Source of the DNA: Deltaproteobacteria bacterium
Lineage (GTDB): Bacteria; Desulfobacterota; Desulfuromonadia; Desulfuromonadales; BM103
NCBI GenBank assembly: GCA_024279915.1
Contig: JAJRRB010000074.1
Location: forward strand, 1-48,988
Direction of reading: 5' to 3'
DNA: 48,988 nt
Below, one piece after another: positions 1 to 9,058 of this stretch. The notes under the pieces are model-generated. The model saw nothing but the letters and a program-made list of their open reading frames with translations. It did no database searches and was not told the origin of the DNA. A program made the translations under genes and the position numbers. Numbering within the stretch: position 1 is the first letter of the stretch; each line of letters begins with the position of its first letter.

Positions 1-1
1 A

Positions 2-109
2 CGATACGCAGATCTCAATCTGGTCAGCCTCAGTTCTCTCGATAATTCTTTGGTCGACCAAACGATCGATCTCATCCGACTTCATTCTGACGTTGTCGAT
101 GACCGGTAA
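2..109 (+). CDS. C-terminal fragment of an unidentified protein
   Basis: An open frame enters from the left edge and ends at the TAA at 107-109, giving the last 35 residues of a protein. The composition (many L, D, S, V, ending DLIRLHSDVVDDR) is protein-like and the other two forward frames are interrupted. A strong intrinsic terminator follows at 251-285, which fits the end of a plus-strand gene. The fragment is too short to assign a family, and it could be chance. Confidence 0.4.
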   Translation, partial: RYADLNLVSLSSLDNSLVDQTIDLIRLHSDVVDDR

Positions 110-250
110 TCGAGGGATTTTATCTTACTGACACAAAGAGGTTTCAAACTCCAGAGAATGCTTTGTATCTTAACCAGTTAGAAATGTGTTCCTATTGAGT
201 GGGAGTAAAGGGTAACGCGTGGCTCCTTGCGAGAAAAATCTGATAAGACA

Positions 251-286
251 AGCGGGGACAGAATTGAATTCTGCCCCCGCTTTTTG
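251..286 (+). terminator. Intrinsic terminator
   Basis: The sequence AGCGGGG-A-CAGAATT pairs with AATTCTG-C-CCCCGCT with a single mismatch and is followed by a run of five T at 281-285. It would end plus-strand transcription from the gene at the left edge, before the convergent tctA gene. From 110 to 250 I see no gene or RNA signature. Confidence 0.8.
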
Positions 287-336
287 TTGGTTCGTATTCA
301 GAAGAGGGGCGGCTTGACAGTTAGACCTTAGCACCG

Positions 337-1869
337 CTAATCAAACCTGACACTATTCCTACGCTTGGAAGCAATAAACGACCTCAAAATCGGGAAGAAC
401 AGGATGAACAGGGTGGCCAGATTGATCCCCAGAGTCAGCGGCCGTTCCCACATGAAGCTGATAGACTCATCATAGATCATCAGGGCGCGGCGCAGGTTGT
501 CTTCCATCAGGCCGCCGAGGATAAAACCGAGAAGCAACGGCGCCATCGGGTAGTTCATCAACCGCAGGGCCATGGCGGCAAGGCAGAAGAAAACCATCAT
601 CAGGATATCGAAGTCATTGAAGGTGATCAAGTAGACCCCCATCAGCGAAAAGAACAGGATCATCGGCACCATTAAATTGCGCGGAATTGCCAACAGGCGG
701 GCAAAGTAAGGGATCAACGGCAGGTTGAGAATCAACAGAAAGACATTGCCCAGATACATCGACATAATCACGCCCCAGAAGACCTCGGGGCTTTCGATGA
801 ACATGCGTGGCCCTGGCTCGATGCCGTAAGCGATCAGCGCCCCAAGCATCACAGCAGTTGTGCCTGAACCGGGAATGCCTAGGCAGAGCAGAGGCACGAA
901 AGATCCGGAACTGGCAGCGTTGTTGCCAGCCTCTGGCGCGGCCAGGCCGAGCAAACTCCCCTTGCCGAATTTCTCACGGTCTTCTGGTGATGCCAGGTTG
1001 CGTTCCATGCCGTAGGCCATGAAGGAACCGAGAGTTGCTCCGGCACCGGGCAGTACACCAACGAAAAAACCAAGCAACGAGGATCGACCAATCGTCGGAG
1101 CTATCTTTTTAAACTCCTTCTTGGTCACCTTAAGACTTTTGAAACCGATCATTTTCGGTTTGAGACTGTCGGAGGATTCATCCCGTTTAAGTACAATTGA
1201 CAACGCCTCGGTCAAAGCGAAGGTTGCCATTGCCAGCAATAAAAATTCAATTCCGTCGAGTAGTTCCAGTGAGCCGAAAGTGAAGCGCTGCACGCCAGAT
1301 GTCTGGTCGGTGCCGACTGTGGCCAGCATCAATCCGAGCACCACCATCAACAACGCCTTGAGCACTCCCCCCCGTCCGGCAAATGCCGAAACAGCTGTCA
1401 GGCCGAGAATCATCAGTGCAAAGTAATCGGCCGATTGGAAACTGGTTGCGACATTGGCCAACATCGGTGCAAAAAACATCAGCATAATGACCGAGATGGT
1501 CCCGCCAGAAAATGAAGCATATGCGGCAATCGCTAGCGCTTTGCCTGGATATCCCTGCCGCGCCAGCGGATAACCATCGAGTGCTGTGGCAACCGTAGCG
1601 GCTTCACCTGGAGCGTTGATCAGAATTGATGAGGTTGAGCCGCCAAAGATGGCTCCGTAGTCAACCCCGGACAGCAGCACCATCCCGGTAGTGGGTTCTA
1701 ATCCGTAGGTCACCGGGATCATCAGTGCGACCGCTGTGATCGGTCCCAAACCTGGCAACATGCCGATCAGACTGCCCCTGAAACATCCGATCAGTACCAT
1801 GCCGATATTCGTCGGGATCATGGTGGTGCTGATCCCGGTCAGCATACCGTTTATCATTCCATCCCACAT
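337..1869 (-). CDS. tctA: Tripartite tricarboxylate transporter, large membrane subunit TctA
   Basis: This 510-residue protein is the 12-TM permease of the tripartite tricarboxylate transporter family, which imports citrate or other carboxylates using a periplasmic binding protein. The N-terminal segment with PGLGP near residue 39 and the long chain of hydrophobic segments match TctA, as does the length (about 500). A longer reading frame exists upstream, but ATG at 1869 starts MWDGMINGM, overlaps the tctB stop as TAATG, and removes an N-terminal tail of poor composition. The overlap implies translational coupling in a tctC-tctB-tctA operon. The substrate cannot be read from sequence; the neighbouring CitA/CitB-like pair suggests a di- or tricarboxylate. 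Confidence 0.95.
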   Translation of the reverse strand: MWDGMINGMLTGISTTMIPTNIGMVLIGCFRGSLIGMLPGLGPITAVALMIPVTYGLEPTTGMVLLSGVDYGAIFGGSTSSILINAPGEAATVATALDGYPLARQGYPGKALAIAAYASFSGGTISVIMLMFFAPMLANVATSFQSADYFALMILGLTAVSAFAGRGGVLKALLMVVLGLMLATVGTDQTSGVQRFTFGSLELLDGIEFLLLAMATFALTEALSIVLKRDESSDSLKPKMIGFKSLKVTKKEFKKIAPTIGRSSLLGFFVGVLPGAGATLGSFMAYGMERNLASPEDREKFGKGSLLGLAAPEAGNNAASSGSFVPLLCLGIPGSGTTAVMLGALIAYGIEPGPRMFIESPEVFWGVIMSMYLGNVFLLILNLPLIPYFARLLAIPRNLMVPMILFFSLMGVYLITFNDFDILMMVFFCLAAMALRLMNYPMAPLLLGFILGGLMEDNLRRALMIYDESISFMWERPLTLGINLATLFILFFPILRSFIASKRRNSVRFD

Positions 1870-2348
1870 TATAAACCCCCCAGCATGTAGAAGAGTTCTC
1901 CTGGCGCGATGTAAACGCCGAGCAGTGATGACATAATGAACCAGAGCATGACTACCCACGGAATCGACGCTAACAGCATCCTTTTGATCCGCCGTTCGCC
2001 GAGGATGTAGAAACCGACCAGCAAGAACAGGATTGAGGAAATGATAAAGCCGATCCATTTCATCGTCAGCCCGTAGACGATCATTCCACCCACCAGAAGA
2101 ATCGCCGTTTTCCAATCCATGCCATGAGTCTCTTCTCTGAGGGACCGCTTGCCCTCCGGGTCAGTTGTCGGAAACACCAGGATAAGCAGCGCAATAAGAA
2201 CCCCCAACACCGCTAGAGCATAAGGCATGGTTCGCGAGGTGAAGAATTCGTTCTGTGCCAGGAAGCTTAAGGGGATCTTGAGTGCCAGTAACCCGTAAGC
2301 CATCGAAAAGAGCAACATAACCAGCGCTCCCACCTTTTCTCGTGCCAT
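1869..2348 (-). CDS. tctB: Tripartite tricarboxylate transporter, small membrane subunit TctB
   Basis: A 159-residue membrane protein with four predicted TM segments and a charged loop around residues 65-80, the usual size and topology of TctB. It forms the membrane complex with TctA. The start ATG at 2348 has GAGG seven bases upstream. The stop overlaps the tctA start by one base. The gene lies 80 bases downstream of tctC, in the order C-B-A typical of this family. Confidence 0.9.
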   Translation of the reverse strand: MAREKVGALVMLLFSMAYGLLALKIPLSFLAQNEFFTSRTMPYALAVLGVLIALLILVFPTTDPEGKRSLREETHGMDWKTAILLVGGMIVYGLTMKWIGFIISSILFLLVGFYILGERRIKRMLLASIPWVVMLWFIMSSLLGVYIAPGELFYMLGGL

Positions 2349-2428
2349 GAAAAAACCTCTCGTTCAATAATCTGTTGCCTCTCCCTTGAAGGGTAGAGGC
2401 AACAGATGTTTGTTGTAACTACCTTTAT

Positions 2429-3412
2429 TTATTGGATAAATCCAAGCTCTCGCATCATACCGCCAATCGCTTTTTCCTGATCTTCGAGGAAAGCGGTAAA
2501 TTCTGCGCCCGGTTTATAGAGATCCTGCCAGCCGCGTTTATTGCGGATATCCACCCACTCCGGGGTGTCATACATTTTCTTCAACAGAGCCCGATATGCC
2601 TGGGCCTTGGCTTCCGGCAATCCCGGAGCACCGAAGAAACCACGCCAGTTGGCAAAGGTTACGTCAATACCGGATTCCTTGACGGTTGGTACATCGGGAG
2701 CCTGGGAGAGACGCTCGTCAGAGGTGACAGCAAGAATCCGCACCATATCCTGATTCGCCAAGCCAAGAGCTTCGCCGAATCCGGTCGAGAGAACTTGGGT
2801 GTCGCCGGAAAGCAGCCCGGCCATAGCCTTGCCGCCAGCATCGTAAGGAATATAGACAAGTTTCAGTGGGTCGCCACCGGCGCCCTTGATAATCATGGCT
2901 GGAACCAGATGATCCATGCTGCCTCTGACCGAACCACCGGCAATTTTGACCGAACGGGGATCTTTTTTGAAATCGGCCAGGATTTGATCAAGGGTTTGAT
3001 ACTTGGAATCTTTCGCAACGACCAGCGCTGCATAATCGGCTATGACTGAAGAAATAGGTGTCAGGTCACGGAAAGATTGTGGGAAAACGCCAGTCAACGA
3101 ACGAATAATGATGGGGGTCGAGTTAACCAGCATGGTGCCTTGCTGCCGCTTGGCGGTGCTGATCAGGTGATTGAGGGCCTTACCACCGCCACCACCCGAC
3201 ATGTTTTCAAACGAGGCCTGCCCGAGCAGCCCGGAATCGAGCAACGCTTTGCCGACGCCACGAGCCGTACCATCCCAGCCGCCACCAGCGCCACCCGGAA
3301 TTAAGAAGTGTAACTCTTCAACCTCAGCAGCAGCAAAACTCATGTTTACAGGGAGGGCCATGCAGAGTACTGCCAGTAGAACCAGCATTCGTCCAAACCA
3401 TTTTCTTTTCAT
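2429..3412 (-). CDS. tctC: Tripartite tricarboxylate transporter substrate-binding protein TctC
   Basis: This 327-residue periplasmic binding protein captures the carboxylate for TctAB. It starts with MKRKWFGRM and a hydrophobic signal peptide ending near MSFAAA, followed by the family start of the mature protein (LHFLIPGGAGGGWD). The centre carries the Bug/TctC pattern of glycine-rich ligand loops (GGSVRGSMDH; IPYDAGGKAMAGLLSGD). ATG at 3412 is preferred over the TTG two codons upstream because AAGGAG lies six bases before it. First gene of the tct operon, divergent from the sensor kinase gene. Confidence 0.94.
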   Translation of the reverse strand: MKRKWFGRMLVLLAVLCMALPVNMSFAAAEVEELHFLIPGGAGGGWDGTARGVGKALLDSGLLGQASFENMSGGGGGKALNHLISTAKRQQGTMLVNSTPIIIRSLTGVFPQSFRDLTPISSVIADYAALVVAKDSKYQTLDQILADFKKDPRSVKIAGGSVRGSMDHLVPAMIIKGAGGDPLKLVYIPYDAGGKAMAGLLSGDTQVLSTGFGEALGLANQDMVRILAVTSDERLSQAPDVPTVKESGIDVTFANWRGFFGAPGLPEAKAQAYRALLKKMYDTPEWVDIRNKRGWQDLYKPGAEFTAFLEDQEKAIGGMMRELGFIQ

Positions 3413-3646
3413 CGTCAACTCCTTAGCAGTCAGGGGGCGGCATCATTGCCGAACGCTTTTTAATCAAACACATGCCCGTTTTTCGGGCTTTCATTAATTG
3501 TCTCTTATCACTTTATCACTCGGTAGAACGCTGTAAACAATTGCTCCATAATGACTTTTTTATGCATAAAAATCATTTTGGCTATACTGTTCACGCGACT
3601 TTCAGGTTATGATTTAATCTGAATCTTTTCAGGTGGATACACATTT
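3413..3646. promoter_or_regulatory. Divergent promoter region of tct operon and sensor kinase
   Basis: This 234-base gap separates tctC (minus) from the sensor kinase gene (plus) and must hold both promoters. An AT-rich imperfect dyad at about 3550-3579 is centred on ATGCAT (AATGAC-T6-ATG against CAT-A5-TCATT, arms differing by one base). It is a reasonable candidate operator for the CitB/DcuR-type regulator encoded next door. A TATACT hexamer at 3583-3588 could be a -10 box for the kinase gene but lacks a good -35. Binding is inference only. Confidence 0.4.
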
Positions 3647-5269
3647 ATGAGCGTCAAATCTGGCAATTTATTAGCAAGCAGATTACCGAACAGCCTCAAA
3701 GCACGTATGATCTGTCTGGTTTGTCTGCTGGTCTTTTCTCTTACTCTGGTCGCCGGTGGTCTGTATACAGCGATGATCGGTGAGGTCCTTGAGGATCAGA
3801 TAGGCAAACGAACCTTGCAGGTCTCGCGAACCGTGGCGCAAATCCCCCTGGTCAAGCAGCAGATTGTCAAGCAGCATCCAGAAGGGAAGCTTCAGGAGCT
3901 TGCGGAACGGATCCGTCAGGAGGTCGGAGCTGAATTTATCGTTATCGGTAATCGCGACGGCATCCGCTTCTCCCACCCTAAGACAGATCGGATCGGCAAA
4001 CGGATGGTCGGTGGTGATAACGCCCCGGCTCTTGAGCGCGGCGAATCTTATATTTCCCGCGCGGTTGGCACCCTTGGTCCATCGATCCGTGGCAAAGTGC
4101 CGGTTTTCGCTGACGATGGATCGATTATTGGAGTTGTCTCAGTAGGCTATCTGCAAGAAAATGTGCGCGGCATCATCCACGAGCATCAGATCAAGGTGGG
4201 TGTACTGATCGGTGTCCTGATGGTGTTAGGGGTTCTTGGTGCGGTCAGCATCTCCAATCGTTTCAAACGTGCAATATTCGATCTGGAACCGGAGCAGATA
4301 GCACGCCTGTTCACAGAGCGAGAAACGATTATTGACTCGATCCGAGAAGGAGTTGTCGCCATCGATCGTGAAGCAAAAGTTACTGTGGTCAATCGGCAGG
4401 CAATCGATATTCTCGGCAGAGATTCGGAGTCGCAAGTCATCGGCCGACCGGTCCGAGAAGTACTTCCGGGGGCCAAGTTAAGTCGTATTCTCTCAGGCGG
4501 AAAGCAGCGGCAAGACCAGGAATTGGATGTGAATGGTGTCATCATGCTCATTAACACTTTGCCAATGCTTGCAAAGGGCGTAATCATTGGTGCTGTTGCC
4601 AGTTTTCGCCGTAGAGAAGAGCTCGACATCCTTGCTAAGCAGCTCTCCCAGGTGAAAGAGTATTCCGAAATGCTGCGCGCCCAGACCCACGAATACTCCA
4701 ATAAGCTGCACACCATTGCCGGGCTGATCCAGATTGATCATGACAAGGAAGCACTGGAACTGATTGGTCGGGAAACAGCCGGCTACCAGGGTTTGATCGC
4801 TTTTCTCGCCAAGGCAGTTCCCTTCCCGGTGATCGCGGCCTTTATTCTTGGCAAGTATAACCACGCCCAAGAGTTGCGAATCGAGTTCAAGATCGACCCC
4901 GACAGTCAGCTGACAGATGTACCGTCCGAGCTCAGTCGGGAAAAGCTTGTTACGATTCTCGGCAATCTGATCGACAATGCTTTCGACGCAGCACTTCAAG
5001 GGGAAAGGTCAGCAAAAGTCAAACTGTCGATGACTGATGTTGGCAACGATCTGGTCTTTGAGGTTGAGGATTCTGGCACAGGACTCTCTCCCGAAAAGAG
5101 TGAACAGATTTTCGAAAAGGGCTTCACCACCAAGCAGGACGATCATGGCCAGGGGCTCTATCTGGTGAAAAGAGCGCTCAAAGACCTCGGCGGACAAATC
5201 ACGCTGAGCAACAGCGACCTGGGTGGGGCGCTCTTCTCGGTGTTTATTCCGAAACGGGGGAGGAACTGA
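3647..5269 (+). CDS. CitA/DcuS-family sensor histidine kinase
   Basis: A 540-residue membrane sensor kinase of the citrate/dicarboxylate class. TM1 lies near residues 21-43 and TM2 near 182-200, enclosing a periplasmic PAS-like (Cache) ligand domain of about 140 residues. A cytoplasmic PAS domain follows (about 225-320). The phosphoacceptor is probably H348 in RAQTHEYSNKLH, the hallmark of DcuS/CitA (SPOB-type) kinases, followed by HATPase boxes (NLIDNAFDA; GQGLYLVK). It is followed after one base by its response regulator and is divergent from tctCBA, so it probably senses the transported carboxylate and controls the operon. The link to tct is inferred from position. Confidence 0.92.
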   Translation: MSVKSGNLLASRLPNSLKARMICLVCLLVFSLTLVAGGLYTAMIGEVLEDQIGKRTLQVSRTVAQIPLVKQQIVKQHPEGKLQELAERIRQEVGAEFIVIGNRDGIRFSHPKTDRIGKRMVGGDNAPALERGESYISRAVGTLGPSIRGKVPVFADDGSIIGVVSVGYLQENVRGIIHEHQIKVGVLIGVLMVLGVLGAVSISNRFKRAIFDLEPEQIARLFTERETIIDSIREGVVAIDREAKVTVVNRQAIDILGRDSESQVIGRPVREVLPGAKLSRILSGGKQRQDQELDVNGVIMLINTLPMLAKGVIIGAVASFRRREELDILAKQLSQVKEYSEMLRAQTHEYSNKLHTIAGLIQIDHDKEALELIGRETAGYQGLIAFLAKAVPFPVIAAFILGKYNHAQELRIEFKIDPDSQLTDVPSELSREKLVTILGNLIDNAFDAALQGERSAKVKLSMTDVGNDLVFEVEDSGTGLSPEKSEQIFEKGFTTKQDDHGQGLYLVKRALKDLGGQITLSNSDLGGALFSVFIPKRGRN

Positions 5270-5270
5270 G

Positions 5271-5951
5271 ATGGAATTCAATGTACTGATTGTTGATGAT
5301 GATCCTAGAATTGCTGAGATTCATCGACACTTTACCGAAAAAGTTGCTGGTTTCAAGGTCGTTGGTATTGCTGACACCCTGATGGATGCCGAAAAGATGT
5401 GCGAACTGTTCGAACCGGACCTGATCCTGCTTGATCTCTACTTCCCCGAAGGGTTAGGGACCGAAATCCTTTGGCGGGTTCGCACTAATCGCCAAGCCAC
5501 AGATGTCATCCTGATAACAGCTGCGAAAGAACTGGAACCGTTGCAGGAAGCGATGCGCGGCGGGGTCTTTGACTATATCCTCACACCCGTGATGTTCCCG
5601 CGTTTTAAAGAGGCATTGGAATGTTTCCGTGAGCATCGTCGGAAACTACAGACCGAAACCAGCCTCAACCAGAAGGATATCGACCGACTTCTTCACCCCT
5701 ACAAAGGCAGCAGGTCGGGAGAGCCATCACTTCCTAAAGGAATAGATCAATTAACTCTGAAAAAGGTTGAGGAAGCCTTCGCGCATCCTCACCCGGATGG
5801 ATTGAGCGCTGAAGAACTTGGCGATAAGATCGGAACAAGTCGCACCACCGCCCGTCGCTACCTCGAATACCTCACCGTCGGTGGTCAGTTGACTGCGGAA
5901 TTGGTTTATGGCGAGGTCGGCCGGCCGGAGCGAAGATATTTTTCAGAGTAA
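5271..5951 (+). CDS. CitB/DcuR-family response regulator
   Basis: This 226-residue regulator has an N-terminal receiver domain with acidic pocket D9-D11, phosphoacceptor D55 (LILLDLYFP) and a conserved T/K pair (ITAAKE; LTPV). Its C-terminal helix-turn-helix (about 165-225, with KIGTSRTTARRYLEYL) is the CitB/DcuR type, not the OmpR type seen in classical TctD. ATG at 5271 is chosen because GGGGGAGG stands just upstream and the kinase stop ends at 5269. Likely activates the divergent tct operon (inference). Confidence 0.92.
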   Translation: MEFNVLIVDDDPRIAEIHRHFTEKVAGFKVVGIADTLMDAEKMCELFEPDLILLDLYFPEGLGTEILWRVRTNRQATDVILITAAKELEPLQEAMRGGVFDYILTPVMFPRFKEALECFREHRRKLQTETSLNQKDIDRLLHPYKGSRSGEPSLPKGIDQLTLKKVEEAFAHPHPDGLSAEELGDKIGTSRTTARRYLEYLTVGGQLTAELVYGEVGRPERRYFSE

Positions 5952-6025
5952 GAAACCACAGACATCTCCTTAATTGATATTTATGTGAACTGTAGAAGTC
6001 GAGAGGCCTGCCCAGAAACCTTTAC

Positions 6026-6589
6026 CTAATTTAGAGAGTCATCTTTCCAATATTTCGTACCCTTTATCGTTGCCTGAATAGCCAATCCAGCCTCTGTTAT
6101 TTGGTATATGGTGATATTGTCGATAGTAATTTCACCACCGACAGCTCCCCCCTTATCGCTAGCTTTTGCTGCTGCGTCAGCTTGTCCCCCAAAAGCCCAT
6201 CCATGCTCTACAAAACGGTTCAAGGTTTCTGCATTGTGGAAGACAAATACTCCTCGAAAATCCTTCACTCCAATTCCTAAACCGATGCCAACCTCGCCCA
6301 TGTTCATGTATGTATGCTTGCCAGTTCTGTTGTTTTTGACAACACCATAGCCTCCACCAAAACTTGCAAAAACCACATAGACGTTAGCGTTGCTGAACAC
6401 GGCGTACCCTGGAGAGTTAGAGATTTGAGATTTAACGTCTGGTTTTATTTTGTACAGCTCGGTGAGAACATCATTTTTCATACTGAGGATTGCCTGTTGT
6501 TTTTCGGCTTTAGACTTTCCACCCGTCGTCACACAACCGGTAACGCTTAACAGAAGGACGATGCAGATTAAGGCGAGTATTCGATTCAT
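6026..6589 (-). CDS. SYLF (Ysc84)-domain lipoprotein
   Basis: A 187-residue probable lipoprotein: signal sequence MNRILALICIVLLLSVTGC with lipobox VTGC at residues 16-19. The rest is the SYLF/Ysc84 lipid-binding domain, recognisable by SPGYAVFSNANVYVVF, the glycine-rich segment FGGGYGVV, and GIGVKDFRGVFVF. In bacteria these are small envelope proteins of unknown biochemical role; the eukaryotic domain binds phosphoinositides. It stands alone, tail-to-tail with the response regulator gene. The ATG has GGTGA upstream. Confidence 0.88.
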   Translation of the reverse strand: MNRILALICIVLLLSVTGCVTTGGKSKAEKQQAILSMKNDVLTELYKIKPDVKSQISNSPGYAVFSNANVYVVFASFGGGYGVVKNNRTGKHTYMNMGEVGIGLGIGVKDFRGVFVFHNAETLNRFVEHGWAFGGQADAAAKASDKGGAVGGEITIDNITIYQITEAGLAIQATIKGTKYWKDDSLN

Positions 6590-6826
6590 AAATTTTCACC
6601 GTTTCCGAGGTAGAGGTCATACTCATAATAGTTGTTTATTACTTGCGAACCTCAAAATATCAAGAGGCTACACATATAAGCTTCGCTGATTGGACCTGGA
6701 TCTGTACTTAGGTCAAAGGAAGAGTGGTCTTAGATATTCACTTGCATTGATCAGGAGTACTCAACCAGGAATAATATGGATTCTTTCAGAAGCTCTGATA
6801 GGCCGACAGAATACGTAGTACATTTT
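6590..6826. other. Intergenic gap without recognised feature
   Basis: These 237 AT-rich bases separate the phosphatase gene from the SYLF lipoprotein gene, both on the minus strand. I see no convincing terminator, RNA or small gene. The promoter for the lipoprotein should lie at its left end. Confidence 0.3.
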
Positions 6827-7555
6827 CTATTTAATCATAATACTCATCAGCAAGACATCATCTTTAAAGCCGTCATCGCCATGAGACTCTGCCTGATCCA
6901 GGATGGCTTGATTCAACAACTGGCCACTGAGGTTGCGGTGTGCAATCAGCGCGGTGGATAGCTTCTCTATGCCAAAGGCTTGAGCATCGGCATCCTCCAC
7001 TTCAATCAGACCATCAGAATAGAGAAGAAAGCGGTCACCTGAATTTAAGCGCACACGTTCTGAGCCACAGAGCAGCGGCATAGGATCTTCAATACCCAGT
7101 AAGGTGGTAATCGATGCCCACTCCTTACAGTAGCTTTGATCTTTTTCAAGCTGCAATACTGGTGGGTGAGCGGCTCCGGCAAGAGTCATCGTTCCAGACT
7201 CGAAATCCAACAACAGGGCATAAAAGGTCGCATACATGCCGGTATCGGCCAGGCGTTTACACAAGTATCCATTCAGATCGGCTACGAGCTCACAGGGGAT
7301 CAGGTCAACCCGGGCATGCGTGAGTACATAGGTATTGATCCGCGCAGCAAAGAGTGCAGCTGAAACACCATGCCCGACGGCATCGCAGGTACAGATTAAT
7401 ACGCGGTGTTTCCCCAGCGGGAGGATGCTGCAGTAATCACCTCCGATAACATACAGTGGACGGAGGTTGACCGCGATTTCCAGCCGATCATCTTCATAAT
7501 CGTCAGGCAGGAAGCCGTAATGAACCTTGGCTGCCAATTGCAGATCTTCCGACAT
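6827..7555 (-). CDS. PP2C-type (SpoIIE/RsbU) serine phosphatase
   Basis: A 242-residue stand-alone PPM/SpoIIE catalytic domain. Seen motifs are the start typical of RsbU-type domains (AAKVHYGFLP), the metal-binding GGDYCSILPL near residue 40, DAVGHGVSAAL near 58, the AGAAHPP loop, YSDGLIEVED, and the final DDVLLMSI. Such enzymes usually dephosphorylate anti-anti-sigma (STAS) proteins in partner-switching. No sensor domain is attached and no STAS or anti-sigma partner is adjacent, so the target is unknown. GGAGAG stands four bases before the ATG. Confidence 0.9.
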   Translation of the reverse strand: MSEDLQLAAKVHYGFLPDDYEDDRLEIAVNLRPLYVIGGDYCSILPLGKHRVLICTCDAVGHGVSAALFAARINTYVLTHARVDLIPCELVADLNGYLCKRLADTGMYATFYALLLDFESGTMTLAGAAHPPVLQLEKDQSYCKEWASITTLLGIEDPMPLLCGSERVRLNSGDRFLLYSDGLIEVEDADAQAFGIEKLSTALIAHRNLSGQLLNQAILDQAESHGDDGFKDDVLLMSIMIK

Positions 7556-7610
7556 AACGCTCTCCAGAGGTTAGGGCCTTAATCCTTACCATTTATAGTA
7601 ACATGCCATA

Positions 7611-8246
7611 TCAGCGCACAAAATGAGTGTAGATTTTGTCTTCTTGCTGAGGTGGGACAACCGTGCCCTTGCCATTTTCTACCAGCTTCATCAGCCACGC
7701 CATATTCTTGCCGAGTACCCGCATGATCTGCATACCTTCTGCATCCTGCGTCGCTTCTCCAGGACTGGTTCCATGAATAACATTCCAGTAGTTGGAGGTC
7801 GGTATCAACATCTCGGCATAACACAAAAAGTTGTTCAGCTGGTTAAATGTCGGCAAACCACCTGAGCGCCGTACCGCAACCACAGATGCGCCAACCTTGT
7901 GTCGCATCAGGCCACCATTGGCACCAGAAACATAAAAGGCCCGATCCAGAAACGATTTCATGGTTCCACCCATGGCTGCGTAATGGACGGGAGAACCGAG
8001 AATGATGCCATCCGCGCGCTTCATAAGTTGAACCCACTCATTGACCTCATCATCAGGCAACACGCACTGTTCGTTTTTATTGATTCCGCACTGGCCACAC
8101 GCCGTACAACCTCTAATGGCTTTATTCCCGACATGAATAATGTCAGCTTCAATACCCTCTTTTTCAAGTTCTTCAGTCACCATTTTGAGTGCATGAAAGG
8201 TGTTGCCTGACTTTTTGGGACTGCCATTAAACGCTACAATTCTCAT
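7611..8246 (-). CDS. NADPH-dependent FMN reductase / iron-sulfur flavoprotein-like protein
   Basis: A 211-residue flavodoxin-fold protein. The N-terminal strand plus GSPKKSGNT (residues 9-17) forms the FMN phosphate loop, and GSPVHYAAMGG is the second flavin contact. A cysteine cluster GCTACGQCG with a later C (about residues 47-61) resembles the compact motif of iron-sulfur flavoproteins of anaerobes, although spacing differs among relatives. The electron donor and acceptor are not known. The start has AGGAG nine bases upstream. Both neighbours are on the minus strand. Confidence 0.85.
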   Translation of the reverse strand: MRIVAFNGSPKKSGNTFHALKMVTEELEKEGIEADIIHVGNKAIRGCTACGQCGINKNEQCVLPDDEVNEWVQLMKRADGIILGSPVHYAAMGGTMKSFLDRAFYVSGANGGLMRHKVGASVVAVRRSGGLPTFNQLNNFLCYAEMLIPTSNYWNVIHGTSPGEATQDAEGMQIMRVLGKNMAWLMKLVENGKGTVVPPQQEDKIYTHFVR

Positions 8247-8388
8247 AACTCTTACTCCTGTTTTTGAATAGCATTTTATTCCCGGGATTCCCGGATGTTA
8301 TCGCGCAATGTCCTGGAAAATAATTTTTAAGAATGTGTCCTCCTCGGAGAGGGCACAATTCCAGTTCTTCACGGATCCAGTTTTAAAG

Positions 8389-8826
8389 TTAAACCGTCTG
8401 CCAGTAGTCCTGCCAGCGCTGCCTGGCCACCTCCCGGCTGAACTCCTCTGGAATCTGGCAGAGACAGCCCTGTTGTTGATTAAGAGTCTCTTGCTTTGGG
8501 ACCAACGCCAGACATTGGCAAGGCCGTTCAGAAACAGCGAAACGACAGCCTTCAATACCAAGAAACGCACATCCATTGACGAGTGATCCTGGTGCAGGGA
8601 TCGGCACACCGGTCTTCTCCCATAACACCAGCCCCAATTCAGGTAATCGTTCACGAAGCTGTTCAAGTGTCAAATGTTGCCCTGAGAAAAAGAGCGTAAA
8701 AAAACGCTCTGGATCAACCCATATTCCAGGACTTCCCTGACAGCAACGACCACCACACTCCCGGCAGAGCAGTAAATCCTGAGAACCACTTTTTTCTGAC
8801 ATCATAGTCTTAGTTAGCAGGGACAT
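8389..8826 (-). CDS. YkgJ-family cysteine cluster protein
   Basis: A 145-residue protein with the cysteine pattern of the YkgJ/UPF0153 family, thought to bind zinc or an Fe-S cluster: CRECGGRCC at about residues 21-29 and NGCAFLGIEGCRFAVSERPC near residues 84-103, then further cysteines. No catalytic role is established. The start is uncertain: ATG at 8826 has a close AGG, and in-frame ATGs at 8805 and 8802 would remove seven or eight residues. A weak hairpin at 8335-8356 lies downstream. Confidence 0.82.
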   Translation of the reverse strand: MSLLTKTMMSEKSGSQDLLLCRECGGRCCQGSPGIWVDPERFFTLFFSGQHLTLEQLRERLPELGLVLWEKTGVPIPAPGSLVNGCAFLGIEGCRFAVSERPCQCLALVPKQETLNQQQGCLCQIPEEFSREVARQRWQDYWQTV

Positions 8827-9058
8827 GGCCTAGCTTGCTTCCTTCTTTTTCAAAGAGGGATTAACGGGTATAGTGTACCAACAACGCTATATTAACACGC
8901 TTAGGCCTGTGTCAAGGTTCAAACCCTTGGTTTTCTTATATGATCATCATTGGGTTAGAGCTTATATTGTAATCTTCAGGTAAGATGTCAGCGCCCTCAA
9001 TCTATCCCAGCTTCTGCTCACGGCTTGCTTTAAATACGTAACAGCAAAGGCCCAAATA

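Noticed and set aside
8335-8356. Hairpin as terminator of the YkgJ-like gene
   Set aside because: The stem is short with a mismatch and the following bases on the minus strand lack an immediate T-run.
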